This document shows positions 40,304 to 49,381 of a stretch of 64,000 bases of DNA, in pieces. The notes beneath the pieces were generated by a model that ran no database searches, was not told the DNA's origin, and was given only the letters and a program-made list of their open reading frames with translations. Source of the stretch: Bradyrhizobium sp. AZCC 1719. GTDB lineage: Bacteria > Pseudomonadota > Alphaproteobacteria > Rhizobiales > Xanthobacteraceae. Position numbers and translations under genes: made by a program. The stretch lies in assembly GCF_036924525.1 (NCBI RefSeq), contig NZ_JAZHRU010000001.1, positions 5,609,001 to 5,673,000 on the forward strand. Direction: 5' to 3'. The stretch's first letter is position 1; each line of letters starts with the position of its first letter.

Positions 40304-41623
40304 TCAGTTCTTTTCGATCCGTATCACCTGCGGCCGGCCGCTGATTACCTTGTCGCGCTGCACCGCCTCCAGCGCGCGATAGACCGCATCCTCGGACGTC
40401 GCGTAAGTGATCAGAATGACCGGAACCGGTGCGGCTTTCTTCGCCGCGCCGTTCGCGTCGACACCTTCGGGGTGGCGCTGCACGATCGATTCCAGCGAAA
40501 TCTTCTGTTCGGCAAGGCGGGTGGCGATGGTAGCGGCGGTGCCGGCAAGGTCGCGCGCCATCAGGCGAATGTAGTAGCCGCCCTCATGGCGCTCCATCGG
40601 CGCCTTGGTGGTGTCGCGCAGCCGCTCCACCGGGCGTCCGAACGGCTTGGCGCGAATGCCGCGCGCCACGTCGGCGATATCGGCAACCACGGCGGACGCC
40701 GTCGCAGCGCCGCCGGCGCCAGGTCCCACCAGGGTGATCGCGGGAATGCCCTCGCCATCGATGGTCACGGCGTTGGTGACGCCCATCACCTGCGCGATCG
40801 AGGACGATTTTGGCACCATGGTCGGATGCACGCGCTGCTCGATGCCCTTGGCGGTGCGCACGGCAACCCCGAGCAGTTTGACCCGATAGCCGAGTTCTTC
40901 CGCCGCCCGCAGATCTTCCGGTGCGATTGAGGAGATGCCTTCGACATAGACCGCGCTCTGCGCCACTTTGGTGCCGAAGGCGAGGCTCGCCAGGATTGCA
41001 AGCTTCTGCGCGGTATCATGGCCATCGACGTCGAAGGACGGATTGGCTTCGGCATAGCCGAGCCGCTGCGCATCCTTCAGGCATTCGGCAAACGACAAGC
41101 CCTCATGCTCCATCCGGGTCAGGATGTAATTGCAGGTGCCGTTGAGGATCCCATAGACGCGGTTGACGCCGGTGCCGGAAAGCCCCTCGCGCAGGGTCTT
41201 GATGACCGGAATGGCCGCGCCGACCGCCGCCTCGAAGTTCAGGGCGCCGCCATGCTTCTCGGCAGCCTTCGCCAGCCGAATGCCGTGTTTGGCGATCAGC
41301 GCCTTGTTGGCGGTTACCACCGACTTGCCGGCCTTCAGCGCGGCCTCGATCGCCGACAGCGCCGGCTCGCCGGAGCCGCCCATCAGTTCGACGAAGCAAT
41401 CGACGTTGGGATCGTTGGCCAGCGCCACCGGGCTCTTGGCCCAGTCGATGCCGCGCAGATCGAGCGAACGCTTTTTCGCTTTCGAGCGCGCGGTGACGGC
41501 AACGACGCGCACGCCGCGCCCGCTGCGCTCCGACAGCGTGCGCGACTGCTCTTCGATGAGGCGGACGACTTCGGCGCCAACAGTGCCGAGCCCCGCGATA
41601 CCCACTCTCAGGGGTGCGACCAT
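40304..41623 (-). CDS. hom: Homoserine dehydrogenase
   Basis: A 439-aa monofunctional enzyme that reduces aspartate semialdehyde to homoserine for Met and Thr synthesis. Features: N-terminal Rossmann GIAGLGTVGAEV, TANKALIAKHG, GTCNYILTRM and YAEANPSFDVDGHDTAQKLA, and a C-terminal ACT domain (YIRLMARDLAGTAATIATRL) that usually gives feedback control by threonine. 27 nt separates it from the aminotransferase gene upstream, so the two are co-transcribed. Confidence 0.94.
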   Translation of the reverse strand: MVAPLRVGIAGLGTVGAEVVRLIEEQSRTLSERSGRGVRVVAVTARSKAKKRSLDLRGIDWAKSPVALANDPNVDCFVELMGGSGEPALSAIEAALKAGKSVVTANKALIAKHGIRLAKAAEKHGGALNFEAAVGAAIPVIKTLREGLSGTGVNRVYGILNGTCNYILTRMEHEGLSFAECLKDAQRLGYAEANPSFDVDGHDTAQKLAILASLAFGTKVAQSAVYVEGISSIAPEDLRAAEELGYRVKLLGVAVRTAKGIEQRVHPTMVPKSSSIAQVMGVTNAVTIDGEGIPAITLVGPGAGGAATASAVVADIADVARGIRAKPFGRPVERLRDTTKAPMERHEGGYYIRLMARDLAGTAATIATRLAEQKISLESIVQRHPEGVDANGAAKKAAPVPVILITYATSEDAVYRALEAVQRDKVISGRPQVIRIEKN

Positions 41624-41650
41624 GAATGAGAGAACCTGCAGTAAAAGGAA

Positions 41651-42871
41651 TTAACGCCGGTTGGCGAGAGGAACCACGTTGTGCAACGTTTCAATGCCGC
41701 TTTCAAGGAAGCGGCGCACCCCGCGCGCGGCCTGGCGGATACGCTGCTCGTTTTCCACCATGGCGATGCGGACAAAGCCTTCGCCATGCTCGCCGAAAGC
41801 GACGCCGGGCGAAACCACCACACCTGACTTCTCCACCATCAGGGTCGCGAACTGCATGCTGCCGACGCCCTCGAAGGCTTTGGGCAGCGGCGCCCAGGCG
41901 AACATCGAGGCCTGCGGCGGCGGGATCTCCCAACCGGCCCGGCCGAACGATTCGACCAGCGCGTCGCGGCGCCTACGGTAGGTGTCACGCATCTCCTTGA
42001 TGCAATCGTCCGGCCCGTTCAGCGCGGCGGTGGCCGCGACTTGAATGGGCGTGAACGCGCCGTAGTCGAGGTAGGATTTCACCCGCGCCAGCGCTGCAAT
42101 GATCCGCTCGTTGCCGACGGCAAAGCCCATGCGCCAGCCCGCCATCGAGAACGTCTTCGACATCGAGGTGAATTCGACCGTGACGTCGATTGCGCCGGGA
42201 ACCTGCAACACCGAGGGCGGCGGATTCCGGTCGTCGAAATAAACTTCGGCGTAGGCCAGGTCCGACAGGATGAAGATCTCGTGCTTCTTCGCGAACGCCA
42301 CCAGATCCTTGTAGAAATCGAGCTCGGCAACATAGGCGGTCGGATTGGAGGGATAGCACACGATCAGCGCGATCGGCTTCGGGATCGAATGAATGATCGC
42401 GCGCTCCACCGCCTCGAAAAACTGCGGCGTCGGTTCCGAGGGCACTGAGCGAATCACGCCGCCCGCCATCAGAAAGCCGAAGGCGTGAATCGGGTAGCTC
42501 GGATTGGGGCACAGCACGACGTCGCCGGGCGCGGTAATCGCCTGCGCCACATTGGCAAAGCCTTCCTTCGAGCCCAGCGTCGCAACCACCTGTGTATCCG
42601 GATTGAGTTTTACGCCGAACCGCCGTCCGTAATAGGCGGCTTGCGCCTTGCGCAGGCCGTTGATGCCGCGCGAGGCCGAGTAGCGATCGGTCCGCGGCTT
42701 GCCCAGCGTCTCCTTCAGCTTCTCGAGCACATGGGGCGGCGTCGGCAGGTCCGGATTGCCCATGCCCATGTCGATGATGTCGGCCCCGGCATTGCGCGCG
42801 GCCGCCTTGGCCTGGTTGACCTTCTCGAACACGTAAGGCGGCAGACGGCGAATGCGATAGAAATCTTCCAT
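41651..42871 (-). CDS. Class I/II PLP-dependent aminotransferase, AlaC type
   Basis: A 406-aa fold-type I aminotransferase. MEDFYRIRRLPPYVFEKVNQ is typical of the AlaC/YfdZ group; the PLP Lys lies in FTSMSKTFSMAGWRMGF. Other landmarks are MGMGNPDLPTPPHVLEKL and CYPSNPTAYVAELDFY. In the group, members make alanine/glutamate exchange or related reactions, and some act as methionine-pathway aminotransferases; position before hom fits amino acid metabolism. The frame reaches 42964, but ATG 42871 matches the family start and has GGAG upstream. Confidence 0.88.
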   Translation of the reverse strand: MEDFYRIRRLPPYVFEKVNQAKAAARNAGADIIDMGMGNPDLPTPPHVLEKLKETLGKPRTDRYSASRGINGLRKAQAAYYGRRFGVKLNPDTQVVATLGSKEGFANVAQAITAPGDVVLCPNPSYPIHAFGFLMAGGVIRSVPSEPTPQFFEAVERAIIHSIPKPIALIVCYPSNPTAYVAELDFYKDLVAFAKKHEIFILSDLAYAEVYFDDRNPPPSVLQVPGAIDVTVEFTSMSKTFSMAGWRMGFAVGNERIIAALARVKSYLDYGAFTPIQVAATAALNGPDDCIKEMRDTYRRRRDALVESFGRAGWEIPPPQASMFAWAPLPKAFEGVGSMQFATLMVEKSGVVVSPGVAFGEHGEGFVRIAMVENEQRIRQAARGVRRFLESGIETLHNVVPLANRR

Positions 42872-43071
42872 GGGACCCTTGCTCCGACAACCGGCAGGAC
42901 AGAATCGGACGGAACCTGCGCGCGCTACGAAACCCGATCGGCTTCGTCCAAAAATCGCGCCCAATCAAGGATTTGGAGCGAATTCAGGCGTGAGGTCTTA
43001 AGGCTCTGGACCCGCAATGCGGTTGAATTGGGTTCTTTTACCACGGGAGCCCGGCAGCGCCAGTAATTAGG

Positions 43072-43362
43072 TCACTTCTTGGCCGGTTTTGGCGGGGTGG
43101 CGGCGGCCGCCTGACGGTCGCGAGCGGCGGTCAATTCTGCCTGGATTTTAGCCAACTCGGCTGGCTTCATCGCCTCCTCGTTGCGGTCCGGCGGCAGGTC
43201 GTGAACCGGTAGATAGCCACCAGCTTCCTTCGGGCGCTCTGGCGCGTCAGCCGGCAGGCCGAAGCCCGGCATATCAGCGATCTGGGTCGAGCAGCCGCCG
43301 AGCGCGAGCGCCGCAAGCAGCGTGGCAACCGACCACAACCTTATCGTTCGATCCACCGCCAT
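43072..43362 (-). CDS. Small lipoprotein
   Basis: A 96-aa protein with a lipoprotein signal: TIRLWSVATLLAALALGGC, lipobox Leu-Gly-Gly-Cys, Cys at residue 22. The mature part is Pro-rich (GFGLPADAPERPKEAGGYLP) and then a charged helix (EEAMKPAELAKIQAELTAAR). It is likely anchored to the outer membrane. The longer frame to 43416 has no ribosome-binding site. It is divergent from phaC with a 292-bp gap. No family recognised. Confidence 0.75.
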   Translation of the reverse strand: MAVDRTIRLWSVATLLAALALGGCSTQIADMPGFGLPADAPERPKEAGGYLPVHDLPPDRNEEAMKPAELAKIQAELTAARDRQAAAATPPKPAKK

Positions 43363-43654
43363 CCGTCCCAGAAATCCCCAACTACCTGATGCAGTGCACG
43401 CGCATCGCGACGACATCTATGTGCTGGTACGAGCCTTGCAACGCCAAATCGTCCCGCGGCGTTGATTACGCTAGAACCGTTCAAACCATTGTCGCCCGAA
43501 ACGATTAAAGCCCAAAGAGCAGACCGAGCCGATGCGGCTGCAATGTGTCGGTCAGAACACAAGAACTTTATCGCAGTGCAACAGGGTTAACTCAACCTTG
43601 TTGCCACCAATCCACGCGGTGACGAACGCAAAATGAAGCTATAGTGTCCCTGAT

Positions 43655-45460
43655 ATGAGTGACGTCAACACCGAAACCCAGGCTTCGACAACTTTCAACG
43701 CCGAAGCCTTCGCCATGAACATCGCGAAAGCGATGGAGACGAGCGGCCAGGCGCTCGCGGCCTATCTCAAGCCGCGCGAGGACGGGGAGCCGAAGGACAA
43801 GCCGCCCAGCGAAATCGGTGAAGTCGTCAAGACCTTCACCAAGGTGGCGGAATACTGGCTGACGGACAAGGAGCGCGCCGAAGCCCTTCAGACCAGGATG
43901 GGCAAAGCCTATCTCGATCTCTGGGGCTCTGCGATGCGCCGCATGGCCGGTGAACAGGCCAAGCCTGCGATCGAGCCGTCGCCGCGCGATAAGCGCTTCA
44001 AGGATCCGGAGTGGAAATCGAATCTGTTCTTCGATTTCGTGCTGCAGCTCTATCTGCTCACCGCGCAATGGGCGCAAGAACTGGTGAAGAACGCCGAAGG
44101 CGTCGATCCGCACACGCGCAAGAAGGCCGAGTTCTACGTTCAGCAGATCACCAACGCGATCGCTCCGTCGAATTTCGTGCTTACCAATCCGGAAGTGCTG
44201 CGCGAGACGCTGGCCTCGAACGGGGACAACCTCGTTCGCGGCATGAAGATGCTGGCCGAGGACATCGAGGCCGGGCGCGGCATGCTGCGCATTCGTCAGT
44301 CCGATCCATCGAATCTCGAAGTCGGCGTCAACATGGCGACGACGCCGGGCAAGGTGATCTACCAGAACGAGCTGATGCAGCTCATCCAGTACACGCCGAC
44401 CACGGAGACGGTGTTGCGCACGCCGCTGCTGATCGTGCCGCCCTGGATCAACAAGTTCTACATTCTCGATCTCAAGCCGGAAAAATCCTACATCAAATGG
44501 TGCGTCGACCAGGGCATCACCGTGTTCGTGATTTCCTGGGTCAATCCGGACAAGGAACTCGGCAAGAAAACCTTCGACGACTACATGAAGGAAGGCCCGC
44601 TGACCGCGATGGACATCATCGAAAAGGTCACGGGCGAGATGAAAGTCCATACCGCCGGCTACTGCGTCGGCGGCACCCTGCTGGCGTCGACGCTGGCCTG
44701 GCTCGCCGAGAAGCGGCGCCAGCGCGTCACCTCGGCGACGTTCTTTGCGGCGCAGGTCGACTTCACCCATGCCGGCGATCTGCTCGTGTTCGTCGACGAA
44801 GACCAGATCGCGACGCTGGAGCGCGAGATGGAAGCACGGGGCGTTCTCGAAGGCAGCAAGATGGCGATGGCTTTCAACATGCTGCGCTCCAACGACCTGA
44901 TCTGGTCCTATGTCGTCAGCAACTACCTGAAGGGACAGCCGCCCTCTTCCTTCGACTTGCTGCACTGGAACTCCGACGCCACGCGGATGCCGGCGGCCAA
45001 CCATTCCTATTACCTGCGCAACTGCTACCTGGAGAACCGGCTCTCCTCCGGCAGCATGGTGCTCGACAACACCCTGCTCGACCTGTCGAAGGTCAAGGTG
45101 CCCGTCTACAATCTGGCGACGCGCGAGGACCACATCGCGCCGGCGGATTCGGTGCTCTACGGTTCGCAGTTCTTCGGTGGCCCGGTCAAATATGTGCTGT
45201 CCGGCTCGGGCCACATTGCAGGCGTGGTCAACCCGCCGGACGCGGGCAAGTACCAGTACTGGACCAACGACAACATCAAGGATGTCACGCTCGCCGACTG
45301 GATGAAGAACGCCACCGAGCACAAGGGATCGTGGTGGCCCGACTGGCTGCAATGGCTGGAGGGCATCGACGCCGAGCGCGTGCCCGCGCGCGCCGTCGGT
45401 TCCGAGGAGATGCCGCCGATCGAGGACGCACCCGGCAGCTACGTCAAGGTGCGCGCGTAG
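43655..45460 (+). CDS. phaC: Class I poly(3-hydroxyalkanoate) synthase
   Basis: A 601-aa PHA polymerase that joins (R)-3-hydroxyacyl-CoA into storage polyester. The lipase-like box GYCVGGT (nucleophile Cys near residue 336), ATREDHIAP (Asp, about 491) and SGSGHIAG (His, about 519) form the triad. [19 protein letters not shown] and [17 protein letters not shown] are class I features. The N-terminal about 100 residues are more variable. No phaA/B or phasin gene is adjacent, so it is one of possibly several synthases. Confidence 0.94.
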   Translation: MSDVNTETQASTTFNAEAFAMNIAKAMETSGQALAAYLKPREDGEPKDKPPSEIGEVVKTFTKVAEYWLTDKERAEALQTRMGKAYLDLWGSAMRRMAGEQAKPAIEPSPRDKRFKDPEWKSNLFFDFVLQLYLLTAQWAQELVKNAEGVDPHTRKKAEFYVQQITNAIAPSNFVLTNPEVLRETLASNGDNLVRGMKMLAEDIEAGRGMLRIRQSDPSNLEVGVNMATTPGKVIYQNELMQLIQYTPTTETVLRTPLLIVPPWINKFYILDLKPEKSYIKWCVDQGITVFVISWVNPDKELGKKTFDDYMKEGPLTAMDIIEKVTGEMKVHTAGYCVGGTLLASTLAWLAEKRRQRVTSATFFAAQVDFTHAGDLLVFVDEDQIATLEREMEARGVLEGSKMAMAFNMLRSNDLIWSYVVSNYLKGQPPSSFDLLHWNSDATRMPAANHSYYLRNCYLENRLSSGSMVLDNTLLDLSKVKVPVYNLATREDHIAPADSVLYGSQFFGGPVKYVLSGSGHIAGVVNPPDAGKYQYWTNDNIKDVTLADWMKNATEHKGSWWPDWLQWLEGIDAERVPARAVGSEEMPPIEDAPGSYVKVRA

Positions 45461-45523
45461 CACGGAGGCGCGCTGTTGGGTATAACCGGCAATCCCATGG
45501 CGGGAATCGTTGAGGGGAAACCA

Positions 45524-45934
45524 ATGACGCAACCAATAACGCGTGAATTGTTCTGGCTGACTCTGACCGTGATTTTGACCGGGCTCATGTGCGTCCCCTA
45601 CTTCATCAATCGCTGTCAGGTGCGCGGCCTCTCCGGCGCCATGGCCAACCCTTCGCGCAACGACAAGCCGCATGCGGATTGGGCCAATCGGATGATGTTC
45701 GCACATGACAATGCGGTCGAGAATTTGATCATCTTCGCGCCGCTGGTGCTGATCCTCAACGCCATCGACTATTCCGACAGATGGACCGTACTGGCCTGCG
45801 CCGTGTATTTCTGGGCCCGCGTCGCCCATCTGATCGTCTACACGCTGGGCCTGCCGGTATTCCGCACGCTGGCCTTCACCGTCGGCTTCCTGGCGCAAGC
45901 CGTGCTGGCGCTGGCGATCTTCAGGGTGGTTTGA
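45524..45934 (+). CDS. MAPEG family membrane protein
   Basis: A 136-aa four-helix membrane protein. Features of the MAPEG (glutathione transferase-like membrane) family include RANRMMFAHDNAVENLIIFA-like ANRMMFAHDNAVENLIIFAP and VYFWARVAHLIVYTLGLPVF. Bacterial members are poorly studied. GAGGGG lies 6 nt before the ATG. It is 63 nt behind phaC in the same direction and may be co-transcribed; a perfect bidirectional terminator follows. Confidence 0.85.
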   Translation: MTQPITRELFWLTLTVILTGLMCVPYFINRCQVRGLSGAMANPSRNDKPHADWANRMMFAHDNAVENLIIFAPLVLILNAIDYSDRWTVLACAVYFWARVAHLIVYTLGLPVFRTLAFTVGFLAQAVLALAIFRVV

Positions 45935-45962
45935 AAACCTTCCTGCGCACGAAACCAAAAGC

Positions 45963-45991
45963 AAAACCCCGGAACTCGGCTCCGGGGTTTT
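45963..45991. terminator. Bidirectional intrinsic terminator
   Basis: AAAACCCCGGA and TCCGGGGTTTT are perfect 11-bp arms with an ACTCGGC loop. It sits between the converging MAPEG and argC genes and can serve both. Confidence 0.92.
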
Positions 45992-46043
45992 GTCATTGGC
46001 GGCCTCTGAAACAGCGCTTCATCGTCCACCGCAGCACCTCACA

Positions 46044-47096
46044 TCACGGAAACAGCGCGATCTGCTCCAGCCCGGCCGTCTCGGGCAATCCGAACATCAG
46101 GTTCATGTTCTGGATCGCCTGCCCGGCCGAGCCCTTCACCAGGTTGTCGAGCGTGGAAATCACGATCGCCCGGTTTTTGATGCGGTCGGCGACGACGCCG
46201 ATCTGCACATAGTTGGAGCCGCGCACGTTCTGGGTCTGCGGCAGTACGCCCTTCTTGGCGACATGCACGAAGGGCTCGTTGGCGTAAGCCTTCTCCAACG
46301 CACCCCGCAAATCGTCCGGCGTCGCTCCGCCGTTGAGCCTGACATAGGACGTGCAGAGTTCGCCGCGCGCCATCGGGATCAGATGCGGCGTGAAGTTCAC
46401 CGTCACCGCAGCGCCTGCGGCAACGCCGATCTCCTGCTCGATCTCCGGCGCGTGCCGGTGGGTGCCGACCGAATAGGGCGACAGCCCCTCGCCCGCCTCG
46501 CTGAACAGCGTGTTCTGCTTCAAGCCGCGCCCGGCGCCGGTAACGCCCGACTTGGCGTCGATGACGATGTCGTCGACGTCGATCAGTTTTGCCCTGGCGA
46601 GCGGCACCAGCGCGAGCAGCGCCGCGGTCGGGTAACAGCCGGGACACGCGACCAGCCGCGCGGCCGCGATCTTCTCGCGGTAGAATTCGGTGAGGCCGTA
46701 GACGGCCTCGCCCTGCAGTTCAAGCGCCCGGTGCTCATGGCCGTACCATTGCGCATAGGTGTCCTTGTTGCGCAGCCGGAAATCGGCGGACATGTCGAGC
46801 ACCTTGATGTTGGGGTTGGCCCTGAGGACGGCGGCGATGATCTCCTGCGTGGTGCCGTGCGGCAGCCCGCAGAACACCGCGTCGAGGCTGGTCCAGTCGA
46901 CCTTCTCCCACTCGACCAGCTTCGGCAGATCGAGCATGAAGAAATGCGGGAACACGTCGCCCATCGACTTGCCGGCGTGGGTGTTGGCGGTGAGCGCGGT
47001 GATCTCGGCGTTCGGATGCCGCGCCAACAGGCGCACCGCGTCGGCTCCGGTGTAACCGGAGGCACCGAGAATGCCGATCTTCTTTTTCGAGCTCAT
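46044..47096 (-). CDS. argC: N-acetyl-gamma-glutamyl-phosphate reductase
   Basis: A 350-aa enzyme of arginine synthesis that reduces N-acetylglutamyl phosphate with NADPH. Features: KIGILGASGYTGADAVRLL loop, CGLPHGTTQE, the catalytic Cys in VACPGCYPTAALL, DAKSGVTGAGRG, and the His of HRHAPEIEQE. The ATG overlaps the stop of the upstream PaiB-type gene by one base (TGATG), with AAAGGAA inside that gene serving as ribosome-binding site, so translation is coupled. Confidence 0.94.
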   Translation of the reverse strand: MSSKKKIGILGASGYTGADAVRLLARHPNAEITALTANTHAGKSMGDVFPHFFMLDLPKLVEWEKVDWTSLDAVFCGLPHGTTQEIIAAVLRANPNIKVLDMSADFRLRNKDTYAQWYGHEHRALELQGEAVYGLTEFYREKIAAARLVACPGCYPTAALLALVPLARAKLIDVDDIVIDAKSGVTGAGRGLKQNTLFSEAGEGLSPYSVGTHRHAPEIEQEIGVAAGAAVTVNFTPHLIPMARGELCTSYVRLNGGATPDDLRGALEKAYANEPFVHVAKKGVLPQTQNVRGSNYVQIGVVADRIKNRAIVISTLDNLVKGSAGQAIQNMNLMFGLPETAGLEQIALFP

Positions 47097-47782
47097 CACG
47101 CGTTCCTTTCTTCAGGCGTCGTCGTTTGCTTGTCTTGTACCGTAACCGCCGCGAATGCCAGCGGCCGTGCCGCGCGCATCTGGGCTGCAATTTCACGCGC
47201 GTCGGCGTCGCCTTGCGAGGCGAGCGCCTGGGCCAGCGCGGTGTAGTCGGCGTCCGACTTGTGCTGGTTCAGCTTGAAGCTGCCCTCCACCTCCTCGACC
47301 GTCATCTCGAGTCCCACGATCGCCTTCTTCATCGCCGCCAGCCGCCCTGCCGTCATCTTCGAGGACAGCCACGGCTTCTTCGGCAACAGCCGCTCCTCGA
47401 ACTTCGCGCTCAGCGTCTCGATCTGCTCGGCCAGTTCATCGTCCGACATCACCCGCACCGGGCCGGTCAGATGCACGGCCTGATAGAGCCAGGTCGGCAC
47501 CTGATCCAGCGACACGTACCAGTCCGGCGACACATAGGTATCGGTGCCATTGACGGCCAACAACCACGGGGTCGCGCCGTCGGCGAGCTTCACCAGCGAA
47601 TTTTGCCGCGCAACGTGAAACGCCGCGCGCGGCGTGCCGTCATTGGCCGAGATCAGATAGAACGGCAGCGACGAGGCGACGGGCTTATTGCCATCCCACG
47701 CGCAGGCCAGACCAAAGCCGCGCGCTTCCGCAAACGCGAGGCTCGCGGCGCGGTCGGACTTGAACGGTGGTGGCGTATACAT
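47096..47782 (-). CDS. PaiB-type FMN-binding protein
   Basis: A 228-aa protein of the FMN-binding negative transcriptional regulator family (Bacillus PaiB-like). Starts MYTPPPFKSDRAASLAFAEA; family features are LPFYLI, RAAFHVARQNSLVKLADGAT and YVSPDWYVSLDQVPTWLYQA, with the C-terminal GRLAAMKKAIVGLEMTVEEV followed by GSFKLNQHKSDAD. The fold is a split barrel; direct DNA binding is doubtful, so it may be a flavin-dependent enzyme. It is coupled to argC (TGATG), an unusual partner. Confidence 0.85.
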   Translation of the reverse strand: MYTPPPFKSDRAASLAFAEARGFGLACAWDGNKPVASSLPFYLISANDGTPRAAFHVARQNSLVKLADGATPWLLAVNGTDTYVSPDWYVSLDQVPTWLYQAVHLTGPVRVMSDDELAEQIETLSAKFEERLLPKKPWLSSKMTAGRLAAMKKAIVGLEMTVEEVEGSFKLNQHKSDADYTALAQALASQGDADAREIAAQMRAARPLAFAAVTVQDKQTTTPEERNA

Positions 47783-48003
47783 CTCAAACTCCTGCTTGAC
47801 GTAGGAGCCGCCAGTTCAGACCGCGTTTTCTGGAAAAGGAAGAAGCCGCGGGACCGGATCCGGCGGCAGAGGCGACAATCTCAAACGCAGACGTCCGCCC
47901 ATACCGCGACGAGGGCGCGGCGGCGGCGAGCGATGGAGATGGTCGAAGCGAAAATCATAGGCGCGGCTATAAGGCCGCGCCCGGCTGGCGTCAAGCTCTA
48001 GCC

Positions 48004-48106
48004 GTCATTCCGGGGCGCACGCGAAGCGAGCGAACTCCGGGGCGCCCTCGCGCCCCTGAGAATCTCGAGATTTCGGGTTCGATGCTGCGCATCGCCCCGG
48101 AATGAC
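48004..48106. repeat. Dispersed palindromic repeat, GTCATTCCGGGG type, copy 2
   Basis: Begins TCATTCCGGGGCGCACGCG and ends GCATCGCCCCGGAATGAC, so the ends are inverted copies. Compared with copy 1 (39133-39211) it has about 24 extra bases (AACTCCGGGGCGCCCTCGCG). The end overlaps the intergenic space up to 9 nt from the MBL-fold stop, so it may act as its terminator. Confidence 0.8.
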
Positions 48107-48114
48107 ACTGCGTG

Positions 48115-49104
48115 TCAGATCACCGGATTCCACGGGGCCGGGATCAGCCGGTAGCCATTGCCGTCCTTTTCGACAAAACCATTGGCCGGGAACGGGTAAT
48201 GGAAGCCCTGGACCCGCATCTTGTCTGCGACCAGCATGTCGTAGACCCGCCGGCGGGTCTTTTCCGCCAGCGCCGGATCCTGGTCGAACATCAGGTGCCA
48301 GCCCGGATTGGTGACGAACAGCGCCGGCAGGTTGGTGACATCAGATTGGATGAACACCTTGTCGGAGCCGGATGCGAGAACATAGGAGGTATGGCCCGGC
48401 GTGTGACCGATGGTTTCCACCGCCGTCAGTCCAGGCGCTACTTCCTTGCCCCACTCATAGGGCGTCACCTTCTTCTTGAGCCCCGCCTCGAGCACGCGGC
48501 GGGCGTTCTTGAACACGGTCTGCATCCGCCCTTCCGGCGCACGGCTCATCTCGCCGTCGTCCATGAAATATTTCCATTCCGCCGCCGGCACCAGCACCTC
48601 GGCATTGGGAAAGGTCGGTGTGTTTTCGGCGGTCAAAAGGCCGTTGATGTGGTCACCATGGAAGTGCGAGATCACGACGATGTCGACTGCCTTGGGGTCG
48701 AAGCCCGCGGCAACCATGTTGGCGCCGAACTGGCCGACATTGCCCTTGCTCGACGCAAAGGCCGCGGCGCCGTTGCCGGTATCGACCACCACGAGCTTGC
48801 CACCGGTATTGATGACCAGCGGTGCGAACTGGATCGACATCTTGTCCTTCGGCATAAAGGCCTTTTCGAGCGCCGCGTTCACTTCGTCCTTCTTGGCGTT
48901 GAGCACGAATGTGTCGGGCAGCGCGAAATTGTTGACGCCGTCAGAGATGGCCGTCACCTGGGCATCGCCCACCTTGTAGCGATAGAAGCTCGGCGCCTGC
49001 TTGTCCGCCACCTGGGCGGCCGCCCTGGCGGGCGCCTGTGGCAACAGCGGTGTGGCGGCGAGCGCCGCGGCGCCAGTGAGTGCGTGACGACGTGTCAGTT
49101 GCAT
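48115..49104 (-). CDS. Exported MBL-fold metallo-hydrolase
   Basis: A 329-aa metallo-beta-lactamase-fold hydrolase. A Tat-type signal MQLTRRHALTGAAALAATPL precedes the domain; zinc ligands are in VVISHFHGDHINGL, TIGHTPGHTSY and FIQSDVTN. It resembles quorum-quenching lactonases and related periplasmic hydrolases, but the substrate is unknown. GGGAGG lies 9 nt before the ATG at 49104; the longer frame to 49188 lacks one. It is isolated, with a dispersed repeat at its 3' end and a large gap upstream. Confidence 0.87.
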   Translation of the reverse strand: MQLTRRHALTGAAALAATPLLPQAPARAAAQVADKQAPSFYRYKVGDAQVTAISDGVNNFALPDTFVLNAKKDEVNAALEKAFMPKDKMSIQFAPLVINTGGKLVVVDTGNGAAAFASSKGNVGQFGANMVAAGFDPKAVDIVVISHFHGDHINGLLTAENTPTFPNAEVLVPAAEWKYFMDDGEMSRAPEGRMQTVFKNARRVLEAGLKKKVTPYEWGKEVAPGLTAVETIGHTPGHTSYVLASGSDKVFIQSDVTNLPALFVTNPGWHLMFDQDPALAEKTRRRVYDMLVADKMRVQGFHYPFPANGFVEKDGNGYRLIPAPWNPVI

Positions 49105-49381
49105 GGTGATGTCCTCCCAGTTGAGACGATGGAATGCGGTTCTGCGGGATGTCTCGTTGCTCGCCGCCTGTGGTTGGGTTGCCGCCAAATCTATCCCGAT
49201 TCTGCGATAGCGCGACGACAGGCAAGCGGCGGCAATTCGAGATGAGCCTGGTATCTTGGCGGCTAACCCCTCGAAGAACGGGTTATTCCACCCAGGTCCA
49301 CACTCATCTCCGTCGACGCCGATTCGTGCAGGACTCGTTAATGGGCATCCTGCAGAAGATGCGAATGATTCGCAGTTGACC

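Noticed and set aside
39233..40930. 565-aa plus-strand open frame
   Set aside because: Antisense shadow of glpX and hom, His/Arg-rich and without motifs.
43592..45964. 790-aa minus-strand open frame
   Set aside because: It is the antisense shadow of phaC; long shadows are expected in GC-rich genes.
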